From positions 806,001 through 870,000 of the forward strand of contig CAVZKX010000001.1 in the NCBI GenBank assembly GCA_963775975.1: DNA of 64,000 nucleotides. Reading direction: 5' to 3'. Below the pieces are notes generated by a model. It was not told the origin of the DNA. It saw only the letters and a list, made by a program, of their open reading frames with translations, and did no database searches. Position numbers and translations under genes: made by a program. This DNA comes from JANXQG01 sp963775975 (GTDB taxonomy: Bacteria; Planctomycetota; Planctomycetia; Pirellulales; Thermoguttaceae). Every line of letters starts with the position of its first letter. Position 1 is the stretch's first letter. Shown piece by piece: positions 44,883-54,420 of the stretch.

Positions 44883-46127
44883 GATTTGCTGTCACTCTTT
44901 CCAGTCAACGATTACTTCAGGTTTCCGCAAACAAAGCCCCGCCAGCGCTGTTCAATTGCACAAAACTTCTCAGAAGTGCACACTTTTCGGGCTGCGAATA
45001 CGTCTTGTGGGGTATCGCAGCTTCCGCCCTGGTGTGATTCGCGATGGATGCTCGGAGCCATTATTGTTTATCATTCTCGACCAACTTGCAATAGTGGGGC
45101 GCGAAGCACCAAAGCCTGCAAGCACCGCCGAAAGGATTCTCCGCGGGTAGTGCGTCGCTCGGGCGTCGGCGTAACATGTTATCATACATCATCTTGTGTT
45201 TATAACATGATGGTGCTTCGGGCTGGCAAGCTGGGTAAACATGGTGCTTCGGCACGCGGCGGACATCGCGCGTGGTGCTTCATTTATCGGACCTATTAAA
45301 CACGAAGAAACGAAGAGCACGAAGGGAAACAAGGACTGCCCGGAAATGGCAGCTCTCGATTCGAGTTCAATCAATTGATCTATTCCCTCAATTCTCTTTC
45401 TTTGTGCTCCTTGTGATCTTTGTGATCTTTGTGGCTAATTGACTGTGCCTCGATCGCTATCCTAGAAAAACCGCCAATTTCTGGTGATTTTCCGCGTTTT
45501 CTCCAAATTGCGCCCTCTTTTGCTCGGCAAACGCCGGCCGGGCTTTTATTCGCAGGGCCGAATTCCGCGGCGAAACGGCCGCGTGTCGCATTCTGTCGCG
45601 ATCTGGCCGCGGAAAGCGTTTTTTCGCGTCCCACCTACCGATCTGGCTAACTCTGGCAAGATGCGGCCCAGTTCGCGGCTGCCGTTCTGGCATGTTAACA
45701 CAAGGAAAGAATAGATAGCAAAAAGCGTGCCAATCACGCGGAAGACGGGGAACCGAAGATTCGATCCTCGCTCCCGTCACCCCCGGCCCCTCTCCCCGGA
45801 GTACTGCCATGCCGTTCGGCGCGCAGGTTGGGGGGAGGATTGAGCGGGTGGAGTGCGAGGAGTTTGGTCGACGGAGGGCGTTGCGGGCAATGTAGTCGAA
45901 CTTGCCCGACGCGGCGAGGATGCGGTATGCGCGGCCGCGTGCCGCCGCGTCGTCGGAGGCGCACGGATTGGTCGGATCAATTCGCCGATTTTTTTTCAGG
46001 CTGGCCAGGTGGGCCGCGAACTCTTGGTCACTGACCCTGCTGAATTTGCTCGAACTGCCCGCGCGAATTATGATAGCACAGAGACGATAGCCCCGAGGAC
46101 AACCCCACATAATACGCGAGGCGCACT
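44883..46127. other. 1.2-kb non-coding stretch with repeat remnants
   Basis: I see no convincing gene. It contains a two- to three-fold repeat of GGTGCTTCGG (about 45210-45275), an ACGAAG-rich tract (about 45302-45330) facing CTTTGTGATCTTTGTG (about 45400-45435), and a partial CCCTCTCCC-type repeat (about 45772-45800). Short open frames on both strands here have compositions driven by these repeats. Confidence 0.5.
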
Positions 46128-46877
46128 ATGACGAGCATGAAGAAAACCTACCTGATGCCGGCAATTGTTTGCCTGTTGACTATCGGCGGACCGCTGGCGT
46201 CGGCCGGCTATGGGCAAGGCATCCCGCCGCCGGCACCGACGGTCGAAAGCAGCCTGGACCTGGCGGTAGCCGCGGTGGCGGAGCGGCTTTCCGATTGTGA
46301 TCCGGGCGTCCGCTGGGCGGCGGTGGTCAGCTTGCGCGAGATGGGTGTCCGCGCGAAAGCCGCCATTCCGGCCCTCGCCCGGCTGCTCGCCGATGTGGAT
46401 GGATACATCGCCGCCGATGCCGCGCATACGTTGGAAGATTTGGGGCCGGACGCGGTGCCAAACATTTTGCCGATGCTGTCGGACCCGCAGCCGCGCGTCC
46501 GCGAACTTGCCGCGCGAACGCTGGCGGCGATCGGCGCGCCGGCCAAGGCGGCGGTGCCCGCTCTAATGGTGTGCCTGTGTGACGGCGATCCGCGCGTCCG
46601 GCTGGCCGCCGTGAATGCTTTGCACCAGATGGGGGCGGACGCCAAGCCGGCGATCCCGCTGATTGCCCGGCTGCTCCGCGATCCGGATGAGATCGTCCGC
46701 ATCGACGCCTCCCACACGCTCGTGCGCCTCGGGCCTGATTCGGTGTCTAGCGTCACCGGATTGCTGCACGACCCAGATGCGCGGGTCCGCGCGCTCGTCA
46801 TTCGGACGCTGGAGGAGATTACGGCTGCGGAAGTCGCCGCCGGCCCGCACCCGGCGCCGCCGGCGCCCGGCCTGTAG
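46128..46877 (+). CDS. Exported HEAT-repeat protein
   Basis: 249 residues. A signal peptide (LMPAIVCLLTIGGPLASAG) precedes about five or six HEAT/PBS-lyase-type repeats of around 38 residues, for example DCDPGVRWAAVVSLREMG, DPQPRVRELAARTLAAIG and DGDPRVRLAAVNALHQMG. It is a likely protein-interaction scaffold outside the cytoplasm. The end is Pro/Ala-rich. A start at 46137 (third codon) is equally possible. No partner is apparent. Confidence 0.82.
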   Translation: MTSMKKTYLMPAIVCLLTIGGPLASAGYGQGIPPPAPTVESSLDLAVAAVAERLSDCDPGVRWAAVVSLREMGVRAKAAIPALARLLADVDGYIAADAAHTLEDLGPDAVPNILPMLSDPQPRVRELAARTLAAIGAPAKAAVPALMVCLCDGDPRVRLAAVNALHQMGADAKPAIPLIARLLRDPDEIVRIDASHTLVRLGPDSVSSVTGLLHDPDARVRALVIRTLEEITAAEVAAGPHPAPPAPGL

Positions 46878-46889
46878 AAGGGAAATCGG

Positions 46890-47423
46890 TCACGCCTTGA
46901 CAATCTTCGCCGCCGAGCCGTCCTGGAACTTCTCGAACTTTACCCAGACCTCGCCGTCGCGGACTTCGATTTCCAGAGTGTCCATATTGCGGGGGCTGAC
47001 GCTCGGCTTGTCGATGCGGCGGCCTTGAATGTCGAACTTCGCGCCATGCACCGGGCAGGCGTAGCAGTCTTTCGCCGCGTCGAAGCCGATGCCGCCACCG
47101 TTGTGCGGGCAAATGCTCTGCAAGGCGAGGACCTCGTTGTCTTTGCCGCGGCAGAGAAAAACGGCGCCGACCGCTTCGGCCGGATAGCTGTTCCAGGCGT
47201 CTGTCCGGTCGGCGATGATCGGGCAGCGCTCGGGCCGGCCCTCAGGCAGCGCGGCCAACGAAGCTGCGCGGACCCAGGTGCCTTGCGCTGCGCCCTTCTG
47301 ACGCCAGGGATTGAGGAAGGCGGCCAGTGCCACGACCGTTGGCACGGCCAAGGCAACCGCGCCGAAGCCGAGGGCGAGACATTTGGAAAGAAAGCCGCGG
47401 CGGTCGGGGGCGGGGGAGGGCAT
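46890..47423 (-). CDS. Tat-exported Rieske 2Fe-2S protein
   Basis: 177 residues. A twin-Arg signal/anchor (DRRGFLSKCLALGFGAVALAVPTVV) precedes a Rieske domain with ligands in CPHNGG and CPVHG, the C-x-H...C-x-x-H pattern. It looks like the Rieske subunit of a cytochrome bc/alternative quinol-oxidising complex, but no cytochrome b gene is nearby, so an orphan electron-transfer protein is equally possible. Confidence 0.9.
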   Translation of the reverse strand: MPSPAPDRRGFLSKCLALGFGAVALAVPTVVALAAFLNPWRQKGAAQGTWVRAASLAALPEGRPERCPIIADRTDAWNSYPAEAVGAVFLCRGKDNEVLALQSICPHNGGGIGFDAAKDCYACPVHGAKFDIQGRRIDKPSVSPRNMDTLEIEVRDGEVWVKFEKFQDGSAAKIVKA

Positions 47424-47546
47424 GTCAGATCAGTGGGAAGTGGGAAGCTAAGGATGAAGGATGAAAGCCGCTCGCATTCTGCTATAGGCCGATTTTTGAT
47501 CGCTGCCGATCGCGTTACCTATTTCTGTCTTTTCACTACCTACTAC

Positions 47547-48539
47547 TCACTGCCCACTACCCACCATTGCCGCGCGTACCGCTTCCAGTACGCGGGACTG
47601 GGCGGTTTCCAGCGGGCCGTCGACGGTCGCTCCCGCCGCCCGCTTGTGGCCGCCGCCGGCGAACTGCTCGGCGAGCTTGCTGCAATCGACGTCGCTGCGG
47701 CTGCGGAAGCTGACTTTGAACTGGCCGCTTGCCTGCTCGACCAGGATCACTGCCACCTCGGTGCCGCCGACGGTGAGCGTCATGTTGATGATGTCCTCGG
47801 TGTCCGACGGCAGAGCCCCGGCGGCCTCGAAGTCGGCCCGCTCGATCCAGGTGTGTATCAGCCGGCCGTCCAACTCCGCGCGGGCGCGGGCGAGCGTGCG
47901 GCCGATCAGCCGCACGCGGCCGAGCGTGTCGCCTTCGTAAAGCTGTTTATACAAAAGATCGGGCTTGGCGCCGGCATCGACCAACCGTCCTGCGAGGCGA
48001 TAGGTATCGGCGGATGTCGAGGCAAAGCGGAACCAGCCGGTGTCGGTGGCCAGTGCGGCGAAGGCCGGCGCGGCGATTTCCGCGGTGAGCACGACGCCCA
48101 GCGCGTCGGCCGCTTCGACGACCAGGCGGCCGGTCGCCTCGGCGCTCGTGTTCTTGAACATTTCCGCGCCCAGGTCGTCGCTGCTGACGTGATGATCCAA
48201 CACCACCTTGATCGCCTTACTCTCGCGGATCACGTCGGCCATTTTGCCAAGCTGGATCCAGGCGGACGTGTCCAGCACCATGATCACTTCGCGGTCGGCA
48301 AGCTGCTGGGCGGTCACGTCCTTGCCAAGTTGCTTGACTTTGTGATTTGGATCGATGAATGTCAGCGTCGGAGGGATGGCGAAATCGTTGACCAGGAGCA
48401 CGTCCTTACCGCGGGCCTCCAAAATGCCGGCCATGGCGAGCTCGCTGCCCAGGGCGTCACAGTCCGGCCGCACGTGGCAGATCAGCAGGAAGCGCTGGTG
48501 CGAACAGATGATTTCGACGAAACGCGGCCAGTTGATCAT
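47547..48539 (-). CDS. nrnA: DHH/DHHA1 phosphoesterase (NrnA-like oligoribonuclease)
   Basis: 330 residues. Motifs of the DHH family: HVRPDCDALGSELA (motif I), LDTSAW (II), LDHHVSSDDL (III, the DHH) and DTGWFRF. The DHHA1 RNA-binding end is GGGHKRAAGAT. NrnA degrades nanoRNA and pAp. It lies 69 bp downstream of ribF on the same strand, a common neighbourhood (rbfA-nrnA-truB-ribF in other bacteria), though truB is far away here. Confidence 0.9.
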   Translation of the reverse strand: MINWPRFVEIICSHQRFLLICHVRPDCDALGSELAMAGILEARGKDVLLVNDFAIPPTLTFIDPNHKVKQLGKDVTAQQLADREVIMVLDTSAWIQLGKMADVIRESKAIKVVLDHHVSSDDLGAEMFKNTSAEATGRLVVEAADALGVVLTAEIAAPAFAALATDTGWFRFASTSADTYRLAGRLVDAGAKPDLLYKQLYEGDTLGRVRLIGRTLARARAELDGRLIHTWIERADFEAAGALPSDTEDIINMTLTVGGTEVAVILVEQASGQFKVSFRSRSDVDCSKLAEQFAGGGHKRAAGATVDGPLETAQSRVLEAVRAAMVGSGQ

Positions 48540-48608
48540 GGGCGGGAGTGGGGAGCTTGGAGCAGGGAGTTTGAAGGTCCGCAGTGGTCAGTACAGAGTA
48601 CTCAGTAG

Positions 48609-49568
48609 TCAGCGAGAGGTTTGATGATAGTCCGATACGATTCGTCTCGTTTCTGCGACATCGCGGGCGATTTGCTCGATGAGGCGATCGACCGAATCGA
48701 ACCGTTCAATGTCCCTCAATCGCGCCAAGAAGTCAATCTCTATTGCCCGACCGTAGAGGTCGCCTTCATAGTCCAAGAGGAAGGCTTCCATCTTGAGTTC
48801 CGACTCGCCGAAGGTCGGGTTGCCGCCGAGACTCATGGCGGCGGCGTGCGTCTTGCCGTCAATCGTAGCCCGGCCGGCGTAAATGCCTTCGCCCGGCAAA
48901 AGCATATCGATGCCGCCGACGTTGGCCGTGGGATAGCCTAAACTGTCGCCGCGGCCTTGGCCGTGAACGACGGCGCCGCGGATGTGGTAGGGCCGGCCGA
49001 GCAGCCGGGCGGCCTCGGCGACATCTCCCGCGGCGACCAGCTCACGGACGCGTGAACTGGAGACGATTTTTCCGTCGACGAGCGCCGGCTCGACCACGTC
49101 CAGGCGGATGCCCGCGTCCTTGCAATACAGTGCAAGCAAGGCGATGTCGCCGCCGCGGTCGTGCCCGAAGAAGAAGTTTTGGCCTTCGACCAATCCGCGG
49201 GCCTGCAACTGGCCCTGGACGATGCTTTTGAAGAACTCGCTGGCGGAGAGTCGCAGCAGGGCCTCGTCGGTCGGATAGGCGACGACGGCGTCGACGCCCA
49301 ACTCGCAGAGTAGGCGGGCCTTGTAGTCGGTCCAGCTCAGCGGCATCGGCGCTTGCTGAGGGCGCAGGAGCCGCGCGGGATGCGGATCGAAGGTCAGAAT
49401 GACTGCCGGCGCGACGAGCGACCGGGCCATCTCGACGAGCCTCGCGACGATCCGCGCGTGGCCGGCGTGGACCCCATCGAAATTGCCAATGGAGACGACC
49501 CCGCCGCGAAGCGGGCGCGGCAGATCATCCAGGTGACGCCAGAGCACTTGACGATTGGGGGCCGGCAT
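48609..49568 (-). CDS. ribF: Bifunctional riboflavin kinase/FAD synthetase
   Basis: 319 residues. The N-terminal FAD synthetase domain has GNFDGVHAGHARI (HIGH-like nucleotidyl-transferase motif) and SSSRVRELVAAGD. The C-terminal flavokinase domain has GQGRGDSLGYPTANV and the catalytic-type MSLGGNPTFG. It converts riboflavin to FMN and FAD. It begins 19 nt after the DUF4912 gene stop, so the two are probably co-transcribed. Confidence 0.93.
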   Translation of the reverse strand: MPAPNRQVLWRHLDDLPRPLRGGVVSIGNFDGVHAGHARIVARLVEMARSLVAPAVILTFDPHPARLLRPQQAPMPLSWTDYKARLLCELGVDAVVAYPTDEALLRLSASEFFKSIVQGQLQARGLVEGQNFFFGHDRGGDIALLALYCKDAGIRLDVVEPALVDGKIVSSSRVRELVAAGDVAEAARLLGRPYHIRGAVVHGQGRGDSLGYPTANVGGIDMLLPGEGIYAGRATIDGKTHAAAMSLGGNPTFGESELKMEAFLLDYEGDLYGRAIEIDFLARLRDIERFDSVDRLIEQIARDVAETRRIVSDYHQTSR

Positions 49569-49587
49569 CGTTTTGCTCGCCGCGAGT

Positions 49588-50991
49588 TCACTCGCCGGGA
49601 TCGCGGAGCAGCGGCTCCATTACCTTGGTGTTGCGGTCGATCGCCAGCACGATGGTCCGCTGTTCGGCGCCGTCGCCGCTGTTCGCCACGACCGGCAGCA
49701 CATGGCGGCGATCGGGCAGACTGAAGCGGACCGCGAAGCTGCCGTCCGGGCGCAGCCGCACCGGCTCGCCGCGCAGCGTGACCCGCGCGTCGGGCTGGGT
49801 CTTGCCGTGGACGATCAGCTCGGTATCGATGTGGAAGCGGAAGTCCTGCTTCGAACCGCTTGCGCCTCCGCCGAACTGCGTGAAGAGCGACTCGCCGATC
49901 GGACGATGGAGGTGCTCCTCGAGAATGTCTTTCAAGTCGCCGCTAGAGTCCTGCTCGACTGCGCCGGCCGTCATGGCGTAGACCCGATCGCAGTCCTTCG
50001 CCACCTCAGCCCAGTTGCGGTCGAACGTATCCGCGGAGCCGGGAGTGGGCGTAGTGACGACGTTGCTCCGAGCCAGACAATAGAAGCGGTTGCCCGGCGC
50101 CAAGTATCCGATTTCCAATTGGTAGCTCTTGGGCGGGTTATGCACATCGATGTACCAGTTGTTTACGCCGCCGTGGATCTCGATATCGCGTACGGCCTGG
50201 CGCGAGGCGCTCGTGGTGCCGTTACGGCTCAATTCGTGAATACGCAGCACGGGATGGGCGGCGTGCCAGTGCTGGCCCATTGCCGCCTCGGCGCGCTGAA
50301 CGCTCCGTCGACCGAGTTCCCAATAAGCGTGCAGCCAGTAAGGATCGCGAACCATGACCACCAGGCGGTCCTTCGTTGGACCGCGGCTGTCGCCGACGGT
50401 GCGAATCGCCAAGTCCTTGGCCTCGGCCAGACGCGACTTGATCTCTTGCAGCCGCTGCTCGGCCTGCGGAGTTCGCGGCTTGGGGCCATGTTCTACGGGC
50501 ATCGAGTGAGCGGCCGTGCCATTTTTTGAAGCGCTGTTCTTCAAAGTGCCGTTCTTCGCGGCACCATTCTTCATAGTGGCGTATTTTACAATGCCGTTTT
50601 TCGCAGCACCGTTTTTTACAGCCCCGTTCTTTAAAGCGCCGTTTGTTACAGTGCCATTCTTCACAAGGGAGCCGTTCTTGAAGTGGGGGCCGGCGTGGCC
50701 ATTGGAGCCATTCTTGGCATGGCCGTTGGCATGTAGAGAGACACCCGGCGACGGGGAACCGTTCTTGAGGCCGTGACCGTTGGTGGCGGCCCCGTTGGTC
50801 GCAGTATTCGCAGACGCGGCGCCATTAGCTCCCACGGTGCGCCGTTTGGCTTCCGTTTGGCGGGCTTTTCTCACTAAGGCCCGTACCAAGTCGTCCTTCC
50901 GCATTTCATGCCAGCCCAGGACTTTCTTTTTGCGGGCCATGTCCGCAAGTTCTTTGACCGTTCTCGTTTTTAGATCGGTGGCGTTTGTCAC
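49588..50991 (-). CDS. DUF4912 protein with Rho N-terminal-like domain and KNG pentapeptide repeats
   Basis: About 467 residues. The GTG start at 50991 is chosen for its strong site (GGAGG, 6 nt upstream); the frame is open a further 12 codons. Residues about 5-45 resemble the Rho termination factor N-terminal domain (TVKELADMARKKKVLGWHEMRKDDLVRALV). A disordered Asn/Gly/Ala-rich region contains a run of xxKNG pentapeptides. A DUF4912 domain follows (DPYWLHAYWELG ... NWYIDVHNPPKSYQLEIGY), then a beta-rich end (TLRGEPVRLRPDGSFAVRFSL). DUF4912 function is unknown. It lies upstream of ribF. Confidence 0.82.
   Translation of the reverse strand: MTNATDLKTRTVKELADMARKKKVLGWHEMRKDDLVRALVRKARQTEAKRRTVGANGAASANTATNGAATNGHGLKNGSPSPGVSLHANGHAKNGSNGHAGPHFKNGSLVKNGTVTNGALKNGAVKNGAAKNGIVKYATMKNGAAKNGTLKNSASKNGTAAHSMPVEHGPKPRTPQAEQRLQEIKSRLAEAKDLAIRTVGDSRGPTKDRLVVMVRDPYWLHAYWELGRRSVQRAEAAMGQHWHAAHPVLRIHELSRNGTTSASRQAVRDIEIHGGVNNWYIDVHNPPKSYQLEIGYLAPGNRFYCLARSNVVTTPTPGSADTFDRNWAEVAKDCDRVYAMTAGAVEQDSSGDLKDILEEHLHRPIGESLFTQFGGGASGSKQDFRFHIDTELIVHGKTQPDARVTLRGEPVRLRPDGSFAVRFSLPDRRHVLPVVANSGDGAEQRTIVLAIDRNTKVMEPLLRDPGE
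50517..50681 (-). repeat. 15-nt coding tandem repeat (xxKNG pentapeptides)
   Basis: About eleven contiguous 15-nt units in the DUF4912 gene encode LVKNG, TVTNG, ALKNG, AVKNG, AAKNG, IVKYA, TMKNG, AAKNG, TLKNS, ASKNG and similar. The plus strand reads as TTCTT/TTTTT blocks every 15 nt. Confidence 0.85.
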
Positions 50992-51731
50992 GGCTATCCT
51001 CCGTTGTAGGGTTCGCTCGTTCTGCACCGCACAAGGCGATGCGGCGAACCTATCTGCTATGCGGCGGCTCGTCGCGGCCGGATAGCGATTGGCTTTCGCT
51101 CCCCTCGTTCCACGCGGGTTGTCCTAGCTCAATTTATCACTAGCCCAACTTGCCAAGGGGACTCACGGCGGGAACCCGGCCAAGGTCCGCAACGCACGGC
51201 GATCTCTTCCGGTTGCCGTTTCGTCGCCACCATGACCGAGCCGGCGTAGGCGCTGGCTCAAACACATGCCGCCAACTCGCAGTCGCACAGAAATCACACT
51301 TAACCATTCGCAGCAATCCTATATAGATTGGCGTATATGGATTGGATTGACTTAAAGTGACTACTGTGCCGCGAAAGGCCGCGCTGCATTTGCAATCCAT
51401 CGCCCACACTATAAACTGTTTCCGCCAAGAGGCAGGCTCCCGTTCGTTTCCGGCAAAACCCACTCGAAAACGCACCGGTCCAGGCGAAATCAACCTACAA
51501 CGCAATTATACCCAGAACGCCAAAAATACGCAATAAGCCGGCGCTCTTAACGGTATCGAATTTGCATACTTTACGCTTGCAACTTCTTATTGCGTATAGC
51601 TTTGGAACAAAGAATAGATTTCTGCTGAGATTTAGCCGCTCTGCCATGCCACCATTACAGGTGGTTCTGATTTCGGGTTGGGCAGGCGGTAAAGTCTATT
51701 TGTTTAGTGCAGATTACACGTGCTGGAAGCC
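50992..51731. other. 740-bp intergenic stretch, no gene seen
   Basis: This is the region upstream of the DUF4912 gene and downstream of the Wzz-like gene, both on the minus strand. It is more A/T-rich than its neighbours between about 51290 and 51620. I see no convincing coding frame or hairpin. It presumably contains the DUF4912-ribF-nrnA promoter, but no consensus promoter stood out. Confidence 0.45.
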
Positions 51732-52937
51732 TCAGAATGCGAACCATGCCATTGCGATCAACATGGCCAGTCCGGAGGCGATTACGGTTGCCTGCATGAA
51801 CCGCTGGCGTGATGCCGACCGTCTAGCGGAAGGAGCGGGGTGCACGGCCGGCAGGACGCCGAGCACCGGGACGGGCAAGGCAGACTGCAACTCAGCGATG
51901 CTGGCAAGCGCCGGTTCCAGCGAAGCGCCGTAGGAGATCATGCCAAGACCGACGATAGAAGTCGCAGCCGTGAATAATGCGGCGGCCAATATCGACCATG
52001 CAAATCGGGGCGACGTTACAAGACTGGCTGGCGTTTCGGCCGGTTCTAGATCGATACGCAATTCTGCGTTCCGTTCGGCGAGCGCTGTTTGCACGGCGGC
52101 GTCAAGCTGTCGGACTTGATCTCGCGATTTGTCGACCTGCTCCTCAGCCGCGCTCAGTTCGGCGGGCGACGGGGCAAGCGGCACGGTTTGCGGATGTATG
52201 GCTTCCGCGGCGGGACGCTGGGCGATGCGGGCGGGAATCGCGGCCATTTCGCGGCGCATATCGCTGATGTGCATCTCGATTTCCTGGACCGAGGGATGCA
52301 GCGGGGTACGCTCGAACAAAAGCACGCGCCTCCGCTCCTCCAGATCGGCCAACCGGTGCGCGGCCTCGGTCCATTGCGGATTCTCGATCGTCGCAGGCGA
52401 CGGGTCCGCTCTTTCGCCGGCAGCGGTCAAGGCCCCACGTTGCCGATCTCGCAGCACGCCAAGCCGCGCATCGACGTCCGCGGCCTCGCGCTCGGCTGTG
52501 CGAAGTTTCTCCTGCGCCTGCGTGCAAGCCTGCTCAACTTCGGCTTTCCATTGCGAGCGGCACGCCTGACCATACGCCGATGCGACCATATTCACGAGCG
52601 GCGCAATGGCCTCTCGCGGCTGGTCGCCCAGCGATATCGAAACGGCAGTCGCTTGGCCCGATTCCTGCGATTCGAACTTTAGATGCTCGCGAATCTCGGC
52701 TTTGGATTGTGCCAGGATTTCTTGCCAGGCGCGTTGGCTGTTAAACGCGGGATGATGGATGAGCAGCCTCGAAGTTGCCTGGGTCGCAGCCGCCGGCGGC
52801 TGCGGCGATTGCCGAAACTTCCAGGCGAACGCAGCCACGGCCACGCCCACAAAGACGATCACGCCAAAGCTTTTGGTCAGCAATTGGGAAGGCCGTTGGC
52901 GAACGGTTGCCGATGGTTTGGCGGCGAATATCGACAT
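51732..52937 (-). CDS. Wzz/GumC-like coiled-coil membrane protein
   Basis: About 401 residues from the Met at 52937. A hydrophobic helix near the N-terminus (VIVFVGVAVAAFAWKF), a long extracytoplasmic helical region (about 100-300, with EKLRTAEREAADVDARL and VDKSRDQVRQLDAAV), a second helix (FAWSILAAALFTAATSIVGLGMISYG) and a C-terminal third helix (VIASGLAMLIAMAWF). The layout resembles polysaccharide co-polymerase/chain-length determinant proteins, but the typical Pro-rich TM2 motif is weak and no kinase domain or glycan cluster is present. Confidence 0.6.
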   Translation of the reverse strand: MSIFAAKPSATVRQRPSQLLTKSFGVIVFVGVAVAAFAWKFRQSPQPPAAATQATSRLLIHHPAFNSQRAWQEILAQSKAEIREHLKFESQESGQATAVSISLGDQPREAIAPLVNMVASAYGQACRSQWKAEVEQACTQAQEKLRTAEREAADVDARLGVLRDRQRGALTAAGERADPSPATIENPQWTEAAHRLADLEERRRVLLFERTPLHPSVQEIEMHISDMRREMAAIPARIAQRPAAEAIHPQTVPLAPSPAELSAAEEQVDKSRDQVRQLDAAVQTALAERNAELRIDLEPAETPASLVTSPRFAWSILAAALFTAATSIVGLGMISYGASLEPALASIAELQSALPVPVLGVLPAVHPAPSARRSASRQRFMQATVIASGLAMLIAMAWFAF

Positions 52938-53222
52938 GGCGACGAACCTTATTCTCGATAGCGGAAAGGCCGAATAATGCGTATCATTTATCAAAATCGA
53001 CGGTTGCTAGCCGAGAAAATGAGGAATGATCGGGTTTTCCGGGTGGATTTCGCAGGGATCCGCCCAAATGATGTGGATTCTGCCCCGCAATTAGCGGGAG
53101 ACCGACGCGTCAGTTGTTCGATGATTTGCAGCATCGCGATCGGATGGTGGATAAGAGCATCTTGTTTGCACTCTACGGGTTCCTGGCGATGCGATAGCGC
53201 GTCGTTTTGCACGACTTGGAGA

Positions 53223-53807
53223 TCAGGGCAAGCAAAAAATCAGGCGGTCATCGGGATCGTACACGTGTTCGGGACCGGATCTGTAACCGCGAAGCCACAG
53301 CGTGCCCTGAATTAGGCGCAAGTAGAAGCCCTTGGGGAATTCGTCGTCTTCCGAGAGCGGCGCCGATGCAATAGTAATAGAGCCGGGCGGCGCTCGATGT
53401 GCCGTGATCGGGTGGCCGCAATAGCCTTCGGGCTGATCGAGATACTGAAGTCGGAGATGCGGACCGAATTCGATCGGCGGCAGGCACAGACCGAGCGCCA
53501 CGGCCTTATCCTGCAGCTCGGACATCGCAGCTCCCTGCGTATAACCGAGATTCCGCACGGAAAGCTCGACAGACATTGATGTTCGGCGGGCTTCCGACGT
53601 CATAAATCGGTCGCTCGAAAGCAAGGTGAGCGCCGATTCGTTCAGTTCGACCCCGGCACCCCTAAGTTGCGCGTAAAGTTGCTCCGCATTCGCACCGCCG
53701 ACGTAGACTAGGCGTGAATCGAAATGGCCAATGGGATAAATGGCGTCGAGATCGCCGGGGAGTGCGCCGAACGGTTCGACTCGTGCTTGCCGGGAATGTG
53801 ATTGCAT
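53223..53807 (-). CDS. Hypothetical protein
   Basis: 194 residues, soluble, no recognised domain. Notable blocks are IGHFDSRLVYVGGANAEQLY, LPPIEFGPHLRLQYLDQPEG, SEDDEFPKGFYLRLIQGTLW and HVYDPDDRLIFCLP. It starts 12 nt after the GyrI-like gene and is probably co-transcribed with it. No function is proposed. Confidence 0.6.
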   Translation of the reverse strand: MQSHSRQARVEPFGALPGDLDAIYPIGHFDSRLVYVGGANAEQLYAQLRGAGVELNESALTLLSSDRFMTSEARRTSMSVELSVRNLGYTQGAAMSELQDKAVALGLCLPPIEFGPHLRLQYLDQPEGYCGHPITAHRAPPGSITIASAPLSEDDEFPKGFYLRLIQGTLWLRGYRSGPEHVYDPDDRLIFCLP

Positions 53808-53819
53808 GTCGCCCGGCGA

Positions 53820-54284
53820 TCAGCCGCTCTCGTCTTCCAAAAGATGGAACACATCGGTGCGTATCTTTTCCGGAGCCGTGTTCCAACTTTCCTCCCAGTT
53901 CCCATAAATCTCCCAACAAACGCCGGTGCGCCGATGCCCTTGCTCGGTGCACCAGCGGAGAATCTCGGCGTGGGCCTCGCCAAGACGCTGGTAGGGGCCG
54001 AAGTGGGTCGTTGTCGCCACACGGCCGCCGGGCAACTGCGAGAGGACGACGCGGTCGTTGCCCAAGAAGGGTTCGGTTACCTCCGCGCCCACTTCGACCA
54101 CGCTATCGGCCAAATACAAGGAAGTATGGCGTCCGGGACGCGGAAGACCGGCGTTGCGGGCGAATGTCCAGACCTCGCCGCAGGCGGCGGGAACAAACTT
54201 CGAAAGACTTTCGGCCGGGACGCGATCTCGAATTACGGCCGTAGGGACCGGATCCACGGTCGCCGCGCTGGTTTGATAGTTCAT
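53820..54284 (-). CDS. GyrI-like small-molecule-binding domain protein
   Basis: About 154 residues from the Met at 54284. The pattern VPAESLSKFVPAACGEVWTFARNAGL ... VEVGAEVTEPFLG ... VATTTHFGPYQRLGEAHAEILRWC ... WEIYGNW is that of GyrI-like/AraC effector-binding (SHS2) domains, standing alone without a DNA-binding part. It may bind a hydrophobic ligand. It is followed by an unknown gene 12 nt downstream. Confidence 0.75.
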   Translation of the reverse strand: MNYQTSAATVDPVPTAVIRDRVPAESLSKFVPAACGEVWTFARNAGLPRPGRHTSLYLADSVVEVGAEVTEPFLGNDRVVLSQLPGGRVATTTHFGPYQRLGEAHAEILRWCTEQGHRRTGVCWEIYGNWEESWNTAPEKIRTDVFHLLEDESG

Positions 54285-54420
54285 ACGGCACTCGATTCGG
54301 TTTCGAATGTGGCGAGCCGAAGAAAATGCTGTCGGCGCGTCTGGAACGCCGCCCGACGGTGCATACAATGATAGCGGCGGAGAAACGCAGTTGCCAGATA
54401 CCAGTTGGAAAGGCACGACT

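Noticed and set aside
45457..46110. A 217-codon minus-strand frame in the 1.2-kb gap
   Set aside because: No homology or start signal; its sequence is built from intergenic repeat fragments.
50516..50776. Phe/Pro-rich ORF on the plus strand
   Set aside because: It is the antisense of the KNG repeat in the DUF4912 gene.
53223..54284. A toxin-antitoxin pair
   Set aside because: The two genes are coupled, but the upstream one has a GyrI-like ligand-binding fold and the downstream one is too large and lacks toxin motifs.
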